NCBI GenBank assembly: GCA_964429795.1
Contig: CAYSCW010000002.1
Coordinates: 166,782-230,781, forward strand
Direction: 5' to 3'
Source of the DNA: CAYSCW01 sp964429795
GTDB taxonomy: Bacteria > Acidobacteriota > Aminicenantia > Aminicenantales > Aminicenantaceae
DNA length: 64,000 nucleotides
In this document: positions 25,336 to 33,063 of the stretch, in pieces
How the letters are laid out: every line of letters begins with the position of its first letter
Numbering within the stretch: position 1 is the first letter of the stretch
The notes under the pieces: model-generated
Seen by the model: the letters and a program-made list of their open reading frames with translations, nothing else
Database searches by the model: none
Told to the model about the DNA's origin: nothing
Made by a program: the position numbers and the translations under genes

Positions 25336-27405
25336 TTAAGGTTTCGGTTTGAAGATCCGGGCCGCCCAGCCTCCTCCAGGGGCAAGGTCTATTTCCAGAG
25401 TGTTATCGGCTGATATCTCTCGGACGATCTTTGTATAATCGCTGGCAAAGCGTTTTGCATTCGGTCCATCAGCGTAAATCTCCGCCTTATAAATGCCGTG
25501 CTCCAAAAACCCAAAATCAACTCTTATTTTCCTCGGCGTCCAATCCGTCATCGCTCCCACGTACCACTCCCCTCCTCTTTTTCTGGCAACAGCGATATAA
25601 TCACCGACCTTTGCCTCCAGAACTCTTGTCTCATCCCACACCGTCGGAACCTTAGACAGGAATTCCATCATCTCCCCTTCTCTCAAGTAATTGGAAGGAG
25701 AGTCACAAAGCATCTGCAGAGGGCTTTCATAGACCACATACATGGCCAGCTGATGGGCTCTTGTCCCCTGGCTCATGGGCCTTTCGAATATAGCTTGGAA
25801 ATTCTTCTTCTGGGCGTTAATCATAGCTCCAGGCGTATAATCCATAGGTCCGGCAAGCATTCTGATAAAGGGAATGGTTAGATCATGCTCTGGCGTGACT
25901 TTCCTGCTCCATTTGCTGTTCTCAAGGCCCAGCACTCCTTCCCTTGTTAAGACATTAGGATAAGCACGCCTCAAGCCTGTTGGCTTATAAGCCCCGTGAA
26001 AATCAACAATCATCCTCCTTTTCGCAGACTCTTCAGCTATCTTATGATAAAAACGGACAATCTTCTGGTCATCCCTGTTCATGAAATCGACTTTGATTCC
26101 CTTGATTCCCCATTTTTCAAAAAGATCAAGGGCCTGCTTGAGCTGCCGATCCAGGGTAAGCCAGACACACCAGAGGATGATTCCGACATTCTTCCTCTTT
26201 GCATGCGCAAGCAGCCTTTCCATGTCGATTTCCGGGTTGATCTTGAAAAGATCGGCAGGATCTGACCAGCCTTCATCCAGAATTACATACTCGAGACCGT
26301 ACTTGGAGGCAAAATCGATGTAATACATGTATGTTTCGGTGTTTATTCCTGCTTGAAAATTCACTCCATAGATGTTGTTGGCATTCCACCAATCCCAGGC
26401 CACTTTCCCCGGCTTAATCCAATCCACATTATCTAACTTTAATGGGGATGCCAGCCTGTATACAATATCGCTTTCTACCAGATCTCCATCTTTCTCTACA
26501 ATCACTATCACCCTCCAGGGAAAAGTCCGCTTTCCCTCTGTAAGAGCGATATAATCTTCCCTTTCTTTGATCTCTAGATTCCTGTCCCCTTTTTGTTCTT
26601 CAGACTTTGGATACCTGGAGAACTTCCCGAAAAGCGAAGGAGATTCATCCTCAGAGCCTGTTAAAAACATTCCGGGATAATCAACCAGGTCAGCCTCAGT
26701 GATTGCAACTTTTTGGCCTCCTTTAACATCCACTAGCACTGGCATAAATCCCATTCTCTTTGATTTCACCTCACTGATGGGAAGATAGCTGTAATTGTTC
26801 TCAAAAGAGGTGTGAAAACTCTGGCTGAAAGGAAAATAAAGAGAATGATCCTCTTTGAATCTGAAAGAGGCTTTCTCTGCTATAATTTTTATTCTTCCAT
26901 TGAATTCCGTAAAAAATCTGTAAGCCAGACCATCATCATAGAGCCTGAAAATAAGCCCCCAATCGTCCATAAAACGCAATGTGATTTCATCGAAATGGTC
27001 AGTAACAACCTTTCTTTTCTCTCTGATGACAGGATATATTTTATCCTGAACGCTTCGTCTTTTAATATCTTTGATCTGTGGGTTTTTGCCTAATATACGC
27101 TCATTATCTATGGTCAGAGATAGAGGGGAAGGAATGAGAAGTTCTCGGTCTTTGTAGAGGACAGAATATTGTATTCTCTCTCCTACCTGAATCTTGACGT
27201 TTATTTTTTTGTTGGGCGATTGGATCGAATACGCCTCATCCTCCCGCTCGGCTCCACCAGGGTCCTGGCCTTTCTTCCCAAAATCCTTCACAAACTGTCC
27301 AGACTTGGCGAACAGGAGCATCCCATTGGTCTTATCTGCCTGAACAGCACCGGATAAGATAAGAATCAAGAGCAAGCACAACAATATTTTTATTTGTTTT
27401 TTCAT
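25336..27405 (-). CDS. Glycoside hydrolase family 97 protein (secreted)
   Basis: A 689-residue GH97 enzyme with signal peptide MKKQIKILLCLLLILILSG, an N-terminal beta-sandwich domain, a (beta/alpha)8 barrel and a C-terminal beta domain. IKVDFMNRDD carries an Asp where the retaining (alpha-galactosidase-type) subgroup has its nucleophile, and TREGVLGLENSKW carries candidate Glu acid/base residues; inverting SusB-type members lack the Asp. A retaining alpha-galactosidase or alpha-glucosidase is therefore predicted. The frame runs upstream to 27678, but ATG 27405 after AAAGGAG starts the signal peptide. A galactokinase-like gene and a sugar-type symporter lie 2.4 kb away. Confidence 0.9.
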   Translation of the reverse strand: MKKQIKILLCLLLILILSGAVQADKTNGMLLFAKSGQFVKDFGKKGQDPGGAEREDEAYSIQSPNKKINVKIQVGERIQYSVLYKDRELLIPSPLSLTIDNERILGKNPQIKDIKRRSVQDKIYPVIREKRKVVTDHFDEITLRFMDDWGLIFRLYDDGLAYRFFTEFNGRIKIIAEKASFRFKEDHSLYFPFSQSFHTSFENNYSYLPISEVKSKRMGFMPVLVDVKGGQKVAITEADLVDYPGMFLTGSEDESPSLFGKFSRYPKSEEQKGDRNLEIKEREDYIALTEGKRTFPWRVIVIVEKDGDLVESDIVYRLASPLKLDNVDWIKPGKVAWDWWNANNIYGVNFQAGINTETYMYYIDFASKYGLEYVILDEGWSDPADLFKINPEIDMERLLAHAKRKNVGIILWCVWLTLDRQLKQALDLFEKWGIKGIKVDFMNRDDQKIVRFYHKIAEESAKRRMIVDFHGAYKPTGLRRAYPNVLTREGVLGLENSKWSRKVTPEHDLTIPFIRMLAGPMDYTPGAMINAQKKNFQAIFERPMSQGTRAHQLAMYVVYESPLQMLCDSPSNYLREGEMMEFLSKVPTVWDETRVLEAKVGDYIAVARKRGGEWYVGAMTDWTPRKIRVDFGFLEHGIYKAEIYADGPNAKRFASDYTKIVREISADNTLEIDLAPGGGWAARIFKPKP

Positions 27406-27543
27406 CCCTATCTCCTTTAATTCTTCTGAGAAATTCTTCCCTTTATATTTTCGCATCATTATAACATATTTATTCGCAGGAGCAGGTGATAAGTTTTGCC
27501 AAGGGAATGGGAATCGTGGTATAGATGAATGATTCAGGTAAGA

Positions 27544-28629
27544 ATGGAATTTTCTGAAGTAAAAACAGCGGATTTCCGCAGGAAGCTCGACCGCTGGTAC
27601 CGATTCCATCACCGAAAACTTCCCTGGAGGGATACTAAAGACCCTTATAAAATCTGGATCTCTGAAATCATGCTTCAACAGACCACAGTGGCTGTGGTCA
27701 TTCCCTATTTCAAGAAATGGATCGCTCTCTTTCCTGATGTGAACGCCCTAAGCAAAGCTCCAAAGAAAAAAGTCCTTAAGGCCTGGGAGGGTTTGGGCTA
27801 TTATCAAAGGGCAAAAAATTTGCATAAAGCAGCTCAAATTATTGAACAAAGCTACGGAGGCCAGTTCCCTCAAGACTACAAGGTGCTGAGGAGCATGCCA
27901 GGACTGGGACCTTACACCACGGCTGCATTGCTCTGCTTTGCCTTTGATAAGTCATACCCGATGGTGGAGGCCAATGTGCGCCGGCTGATGATGCGGCTCC
28001 TGAGTATCCACTGTAAGGCTCAACCCAAAAATGACCGGACTTTCCTTCCTTTTCTTAACTGTTGCCTTCCTCAAAAAAAGCCAGGCCAATTCAATCAGGC
28101 CCTGATGGAGCTTGGAGCCCTTGTCTGCAAGCCAAAGAACCCAATCTGTTCACTCTGCCCTATCACTGAATTTTGTCAAGCCTACAAGGCAGGAGAACAA
28201 GAGATCATCCCTCAACCCAAAAAGAGAAAATATCAGAAAGTTGAGGCTGTCGTGGCTATCATAAAGAAAGACAGCAGATACCTGATTCAAAAGCGTCCTC
28301 CCAAGGGCCTGTTGGCTGGTCTTTGGGAATTTCCAGGAGGAAAAAGAAGGGAAAACGAGTCTCTCTTGCAAGCTCTGCAGCGAGAGACTAAAGAGGAATT
28401 GGGAGTAGAAATCACGAACCAAGAATATCTTACTAGAGTGAACCACGCCTATACTCAATTCCAAGTCACTCTTCATGCCTACACCTGCTCCTTGAAGAAC
28501 AATCCTCATCTCAAGGCAGAAAATCACCGCTGGGTCACACTTCGAGGGTTCAGACGTTATCCTTTCCCTTCAGGGAGTGCAAAGATTATCCGCTTCTTGG
28601 AAGAAAAAGAGGGAAAGCTAGAGAGATGA
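27544..28629 (+). CDS. mutY: A/G-specific adenine glycosylase with C-terminal Nudix domain
   Basis: A 361-residue MutY, which removes adenine opposite 8-oxoguanine. Visible: catalytic Glu41 in SEIMLQQT, the HhH motif MPGLGPYTTAA (118-128), and [4Fe-4S] cysteines C195, C202, C205 and C211. The residue aligned to the catalytic Asp (LDGNV in E. coli) is Glu142 (VEANV). The C-terminal 8-oxoG-recognition domain keeps a full Nudix box: G266, E272, R280, E281, E284, E285, G287. Many MutY proteins have lost it, so residual hydrolase activity is possible. ATG 27529 is an alternative start adding five residues. It overlaps the next gene as ATGA. Confidence 0.92.
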   Translation: MEFSEVKTADFRRKLDRWYRFHHRKLPWRDTKDPYKIWISEIMLQQTTVAVVIPYFKKWIALFPDVNALSKAPKKKVLKAWEGLGYYQRAKNLHKAAQIIEQSYGGQFPQDYKVLRSMPGLGPYTTAALLCFAFDKSYPMVEANVRRLMMRLLSIHCKAQPKNDRTFLPFLNCCLPQKKPGQFNQALMELGALVCKPKNPICSLCPITEFCQAYKAGEQEIIPQPKKRKYQKVEAVVAIIKKDSRYLIQKRPPKGLLAGLWEFPGGKRRENESLLQALQRETKEELGVEITNQEYLTRVNHAYTQFQVTLHAYTCSLKNNPHLKAENHRWVTLRGFRRYPFPSGSAKIIRFLEEKEGKLER

Positions 28630-29681
28630 TCTTCAATACGTTCCATGTCGAGTATCAGTTTGTTCCTTACGGAACTGTTTTTGAGCCTCAAATAAACACT
28701 CTGGTTCTGGATGTGGGCATGAAAACAGTCCCCGGTGTTATTGACCATCACCATCCTGATGCAGATGTGGAATGCACCGCTTCCCTGATCGCAAAATCGC
28801 CTCAACTTGTCCTCGATCATATCAACCGAGAAAATCTCCTCAGAGGAAAAGACAGCCTCCGGTTGAAGATTATCACCCACCGCTTTCCAGATTTCGATGC
28901 GGTTTCCTCCATCTTTCTCTCCCTGAAGCTTTTGGAAAAAGGAGAATTTGATCTTTCCATGGAAAAAGTTGCCCGGTACACCAAGATGGTGGATTCAGCC
29001 TCTCTGCCCAAAGAAATCGACCTCTCCTCCACTCCTTATTCCATTCTCAGAGGGCTCTTCAGGAAGATCCGAAAGGAAGAAGAAGTCACAAATCTGGAGA
29101 GATTGGAAGAAGGGCTGAAGTTTATAAACTTCCTCTATTTGAAAGCAGAAGAAGGCTATGAAATCATGGAAAACCGTATGCTCTTTTCGGGAGTGGACAG
29201 GTATGAGCGAGTGATGAGAGAAGCTGAAGAGGATTATTTTAACTATCTCCATGATCTCAGCAGGTCTGATAAGCTCATCCTTTTTCTCCCCTTATCTCCG
29301 GGAAAAGGGAAGAAAAAAGTGGACGGCCTCGTGGTGAAAAATCCAAGAAGTTTCCTCCTTAAAGAATGGGCTCGAAGGGACAAAGAAAACTCTTCTCTCA
29401 AGCAGGGATTCACATTCCTGATGTCTAATTTCGGCAACGAAAGATACATCCTTGGTGTAGACCCAAAAAAAGGAGTAAACCTTCGAGGCTTGGGAGATCT
29501 CCTCAATCAGAAAGAAACAAAGAAAAGAGATGAAATAGGAAGATCTCCAGATTACAACTGGTATGACGGAAATTGTCCGTTTTTCAATTTCAGGATCATC
29601 GACTCCCCCCAGGATGGGCCCAGCCTCAGCCATACAGAAATCGTTGATACGATCAAGGATTTCAGCCAGGACTTGAAATAA
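28626..29681 (+). CDS. Uncharacterised protein with DHH-phosphoesterase motifs in permuted order
   Basis: A 351-residue protein I cannot place in a named family. VLDVG (27-31), IDHHHPD (39-45) and CTASLI (50-55) look like DHH motifs II, III and IV. The HxxPDxDA-type motif I (HRFPDFDAVSS, 85-95) comes after them instead of at the N-terminus. The metal-ligand set (H85, D89, D91, D29, D40-H41-H42) would be complete, so a manganese phosphoesterase with a circularly permuted order is suggested. The C-terminus ends WYDGNCPFFNFRIIDSP...SHTEIVDTIKDF. The ATG overlaps the mutY stop (ATGA), hinting at a nucleotide or DNA-repair link. A decayed copy of its 3' end lies at 38940-39049. Confidence 0.7.
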   Translation: MIFNTFHVEYQFVPYGTVFEPQINTLVLDVGMKTVPGVIDHHHPDADVECTASLIAKSPQLVLDHINRENLLRGKDSLRLKIITHRFPDFDAVSSIFLSLKLLEKGEFDLSMEKVARYTKMVDSASLPKEIDLSSTPYSILRGLFRKIRKEEEVTNLERLEEGLKFINFLYLKAEEGYEIMENRMLFSGVDRYERVMREAEEDYFNYLHDLSRSDKLILFLPLSPGKGKKKVDGLVVKNPRSFLLKEWARRDKENSSLKQGFTFLMSNFGNERYILGVDPKKGVNLRGLGDLLNQKETKKRDEIGRSPDYNWYDGNCPFFNFRIIDSPQDGPSLSHTEIVDTIKDFSQDLK

Positions 29682-29751
29682 AGGCAAAAAAATATAAATG
29701 ACAGATGTGGTTGTAACCAATTCGAACCGCGGCAGAAAAGGAGGTTCTATA

Positions 29752-29787
29752 ATGAGAATTTTAAAGAGGTTTTTTTTGGCTCTGTAT
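29752..29787 (+). pseudogene. Decapitated start of a secreted-protein gene
   Basis: A strong SD, AAAGGAGGT (about 29738-29746), is followed by ATG 29752 and codons for MRILKRFFLALYQ, like the first residues of a signal peptide. The frame then runs antisense through the kinase gene, whose stop is at 29787-29789, with no protein-like sequence. It looks like a translation start separated from its body by the arrival of the GC-rich cassette. An unrelated chance match cannot be excluded. Confidence 0.4.
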
Positions 29788-31034
29788 CAGTCCAGATGCC
29801 CGTCGAGGACGCAGATCCCGTCCACAATCTTGAAGACATGCACCGCGTACTTGTCTTTGCAGACGGGATGGCTGCGCGGATAGGCTATATCCACAGCCTC
29901 CTTCAGGGCTGTTACACTTCTGGCCGCCACCAAGGCTCCAGAGGCACCCTTGTCTCCCCCTCCGAGCATCCTCTCGCCCCAAACGCCTTTAACCGTGCGG
30001 GCGATGTCGCACATGGTCTCCAGCTCCGCGCCAGATATTTTATAGTCATCCCGCAATCCGATACCGTCTTCTCTAAATATCCATCCGACCGCCTCGATGT
30101 CTCCTGCTTTCCAGGCATCGAGCATCTGATAAAATCGCTTCTGGGCGTAGAAGATGTATTTCAGCCGATCACAAAGGTCAGGATGAGTGCTGCCAAATTG
30201 ATCTATTATCTTTCTGTAAAGCTTTTCTTCCTTGATGTCAGCCAGAAAGCGGAGCTTATATCCTGAGTTCTTGAGGAGGACTACAAGCTCCTCACACTCA
30301 GCCCTGCGGATTTTGTATGTAGATTTCTCGAGCCCGGGGCGCTCTGTGCCCGTATCCAACCCCACCAGCCGAAAATCCGGAGCACCCGCGCCAAGGGGAA
30401 CATGGGTGACGGACCGGGTCTCTGGATTGTAATGGGTCCCCATCCCTTCTCGGGCGAAAAGGATCATAATCTGGTCGAGCTGTCCACAGGGAGAGCCGAT
30501 ATAATCGTTCTCTACCATCTGGGCCATATCGGCGATCTTAAACTTGTCCTTCACTGCGATCCCGTTAGAATCGAGAACAGACAGGATGAGGTTGAGTGTC
30601 AGAGAGGCTGACCGGGACATCCCTCCACCGGGAATGTTCCCGTAGATCACAGCATCGATTCCCTGTTGGAGATCGAATCCCAATCTTCCCAGGATAAAGT
30701 CCACACCATAGGCGAACCGTCCCCATGTATCTGCGATCGCTGCGGATTTAGGCTGAGGAATGCCTCCATGCTGGAATTCGATCACTCCATCGTTGGGAAA
30801 ATTCCCGCTGAAGAACCTGAATTTTTTCGTATCGTTTGGCTTATAGGCCACCCATATGAACCGGTCTGTCCCCACACCGAATAGCTCGGTGCCGTTGTAG
30901 TCACCGTGCTCCACGCCGAGGCAGAACCGGGAGGATGTCCGCCGAACTCTTCCTCCCTTTATGTTCAAACCCGCTTCTTCGGAGAGAGAGACGAGTGTCT
31001 GGATGGCTTCACGGTCTTGTTCGGTCCTATTCAT
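29787..31034 (-). CDS. Galactokinase-like GHMP sugar kinase
   Basis: A 415-residue GHMP kinase. The substrate motif (GEHxDYNG in GalK) reads GVEHGDYNG (40-48), the ATP loop (GLSSSA in GalK) is GNIPGGGMSRSASL, the catalytic-Asp region (CGIMDQ in GalK) is CGQLDQ, and motif 3 is RMLGGGDKGASGALV. All three GHMP motifs are thus present but differ from true GalK, so galactose, a uronic acid or another sugar may be the substrate. The SSS symporter starts upstream, 16 bp away, on the same strand and presumably imports the substrate. GC is visibly higher than in the flanking genes. Confidence 0.8.
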   Translation of the reverse strand: MNRTEQDREAIQTLVSLSEEAGLNIKGGRVRRTSSRFCLGVEHGDYNGTELFGVGTDRFIWVAYKPNDTKKFRFFSGNFPNDGVIEFQHGGIPQPKSAAIADTWGRFAYGVDFILGRLGFDLQQGIDAVIYGNIPGGGMSRSASLTLNLILSVLDSNGIAVKDKFKIADMAQMVENDYIGSPCGQLDQIMILFAREGMGTHYNPETRSVTHVPLGAGAPDFRLVGLDTGTERPGLEKSTYKIRRAECEELVVLLKNSGYKLRFLADIKEEKLYRKIIDQFGSTHPDLCDRLKYIFYAQKRFYQMLDAWKAGDIEAVGWIFREDGIGLRDDYKISGAELETMCDIARTVKGVWGERMLGGGDKGASGALVAARSVTALKEAVDIAYPRSHPVCKDKYAVHVFKIVDGICVLDGHLD

Positions 31035-31050
31035 GGTCGACTCTTTTTTT

Positions 31051-32595
31051 CTACCAAAAGAAGATATACAGGGCCACAGTCAAGCCGATGATCACCATTC
31101 CCATCCACAGCACGACAGGGGTTGGCTTCATGTCAAAGCCTTTTTTGACGGGCATCACTCTGGGCTGTTTAAGCGGGGCAAGGATGGTGATGATAGCCAT
31201 GATGGTCAGCAGGATTCCGAAGGTGATGGCCATCCTGTTGAGGAAGGCGACATACCCGAACTGCCACTGCAGAAACCCGTAGATGGGCACACACAGGATC
31301 ATGGAGGCGATTCCTGCTCCAGAAGGTGCCCGCCTGAAGATCATCCCGAATAGAAAAGCTGCCAGAATTCCTGGAGATATGTATCCCTGAAATTCCTGGA
31401 TGTAGTTGAAGATCCCTTTGAATTTGGGATTGCCCAATTGAGGGGCTATCAGGCACACCGCGACCACGAATACCAGGGTGGCAATCCGGCCTACCTTTAC
31501 CAGCGACTCCCCTGAAGCCTCTTTTTTCCAGTGGCGCTTGTACAGGTCTAGGGTCAATATGGTCGAGACTGAATTGAGCATTGAACCAAGGGTGCTGATG
31601 ACCGCACCGGCAATGGCCGCAAATATGAATCCTCGAAGCCCGGGAGTGATCAGGTTCCTGATGATCAATGGATAAGCGGCATCTGTGGTGGCGCCTGATG
31701 TAGTTAATTCCGCATGATAAAGCTGATAGGCCATAATGCCCGGGAAGATAATGATGAAGGGAATGGTCAGCTTTATAAAGGCGGCCAGGATGATCCCCAA
31801 CTGGCCCTGCCTCAGGCTCTTGGCGGCAAGCGCTCTCTGGGTGATGAATTGGTTTAAGCCCCAGTAGTAGAAATTTGGGATCCAGAGACCCACGATGAGC
31901 GCTGTCCAAGGAATGACAGGGTGGTCAGCGCTGAGGATCATATGGAGCTTCGCCTCGTTAGCCTGGAAAAAAGCGCTCACTCCGCCCACAGCGCGGAAGC
32001 CCAGGATCATGGTGATCAACCCTCCAAATATCAGGGCCGAACCCTGGAACAGGTCTGCCCAGGCCACGGCCTTCAAGCCCCCCCAGGTGGTGTATATCGC
32101 GGCAATGATGCCGATGAGCCAGACGGCCTGGACTAGGTCCATGTCGAAGATGGTGTTCAACGTCAGCGCTCCGGTGTAGACCACGGCGGAGATGCTCACG
32201 GCGATGTAGATCACAATCATGTAGAAGGCCATAATTCCGCGGGCAGCCGGGTTATACCGGTATTCGAGATATTCCGGTATGGTGTAGATACCGCTCCTCA
32301 GGAACTTCGGGAGGAAGAAGAAGGCGACGATGACCAGGGTGATGGCTGCCATCCATTCATAGCTGGCCACGGCCATGCCCATTACTCCGGCTCCCTGCCC
32401 GGACATTCCGACAAAATGTTCAGTGGAGATGTTGGCCGCGATCAGCGATAGGCCGATCAGAGGCCATATCAAACCTCGGCTGGCCAGGAAAAAGTCCTCA
32501 CCTGTCCTTTCCCTCCGGCTTTTGTACATGCTCACGCCGATAACGACAGCGAAAAAGGCTACAAAAAGGGCGCCGTCATACCAATTCAGTCCCAT
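31051..32595 (-). CDS. Sodium/solute symporter family (SSS) transporter
   Basis: A 514-residue SSS-family protein with about 13-14 membrane segments. SLIAANISTEHFVGMSGQG and YTTWGGLKAVAWADLFQG are typical of the sugar-transporting (SGLT-like) branch, and TLGSMLNSVSTILTLDLYK contains the conserved sodium-site serines. SD AGGAGAGGT precedes the ATG, with a good promoter at 32627-32654. It forms a two-gene operon with the galactokinase-like gene and is predicted to import a monosaccharide by sodium symport. GC is higher than the neighbourhood, which suggests recent transfer of the pair. Confidence 0.88.
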   Translation of the reverse strand: MGLNWYDGALFVAFFAVVIGVSMYKSRRERTGEDFFLASRGLIWPLIGLSLIAANISTEHFVGMSGQGAGVMGMAVASYEWMAAITLVIVAFFFLPKFLRSGIYTIPEYLEYRYNPAARGIMAFYMIVIYIAVSISAVVYTGALTLNTIFDMDLVQAVWLIGIIAAIYTTWGGLKAVAWADLFQGSALIFGGLITMILGFRAVGGVSAFFQANEAKLHMILSADHPVIPWTALIVGLWIPNFYYWGLNQFITQRALAAKSLRQGQLGIILAAFIKLTIPFIIIFPGIMAYQLYHAELTTSGATTDAAYPLIIRNLITPGLRGFIFAAIAGAVISTLGSMLNSVSTILTLDLYKRHWKKEASGESLVKVGRIATLVFVVAVCLIAPQLGNPKFKGIFNYIQEFQGYISPGILAAFLFGMIFRRAPSGAGIASMILCVPIYGFLQWQFGYVAFLNRMAITFGILLTIMAIITILAPLKQPRVMPVKKGFDMKPTPVVLWMGMVIIGLTVALYIFFW

Positions 32596-32626
32596 GTACC
32601 TCTCCTAAGTATCGGATATTTTTCTT

Positions 32627-32654
32627 ATTATATCTCTCTCGGATACGACCGCAA
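32627..32654 (-). promoter_or_regulatory. Promoter of the symporter-kinase operon
   Basis: On the minus strand, TTGCGG (complement of 32649-32654), a 16-bp spacer, and TATAAT (complement of 32627-32632), about 30 bp before the symporter start codon with SD AGGAGAGGT between. Confidence 0.6.
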
Positions 32655-32816
32655 GCATATTTTTGTCCGCTGCATCCAATCCTAAAATTGCAAGAAGCTC
32701 TATATATCAGTAAAAAAACGTCATTAATGCATATAAATATGGTTCATAACAAAAAATAGTACCCTGGGGAGGTTGGAACGTGCTATTTTTTTCTAAGAAT
32801 ACGTTTGAAAAAAATG

Positions 32817-33017
32817 CTATAGCAATTCATCTTCAGTAGTAAAGGATGAAGCCTGCAATCCTTCGACATTAAACAAAGTGGCCCCTGCCCCATTATGGTA
32901 AGCGTACCTTACATAAACCGGCTCTTTGATTTTAGGATTGTAGACAATTACCTGTTTTATTTCCTTCAACCTGTATTGATTTGTATAAAGGCCCTGAAAA
33001 AATGGGGAAAATGCAGC
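32817..33017 (-). pseudogene. 3' fragment of a sialate O-acetylesterase-like gene
   Basis: A 66-codon open stretch ends at a stop at 32817-32819 and is preceded in frame by a stop at 33018-33020. Its sequence KQVIVYNPKIKEPVYVRYAY, followed by ATLFNVEGLQASSFTTE, matches the C-terminal pattern of sialate O-acetylesterases (PVAVRYAW...NLYNxEGLPASPFRT). The catalytic SGNH part is missing, so this is a remnant. It lies between the high-GC symporter cassette and the FtsX gene. Confidence 0.65.
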
Positions 33018-33063
33018 CTAAATTATTTGTGAAGGCATCTTGAGAATTCTGGTTGAATCGCCA

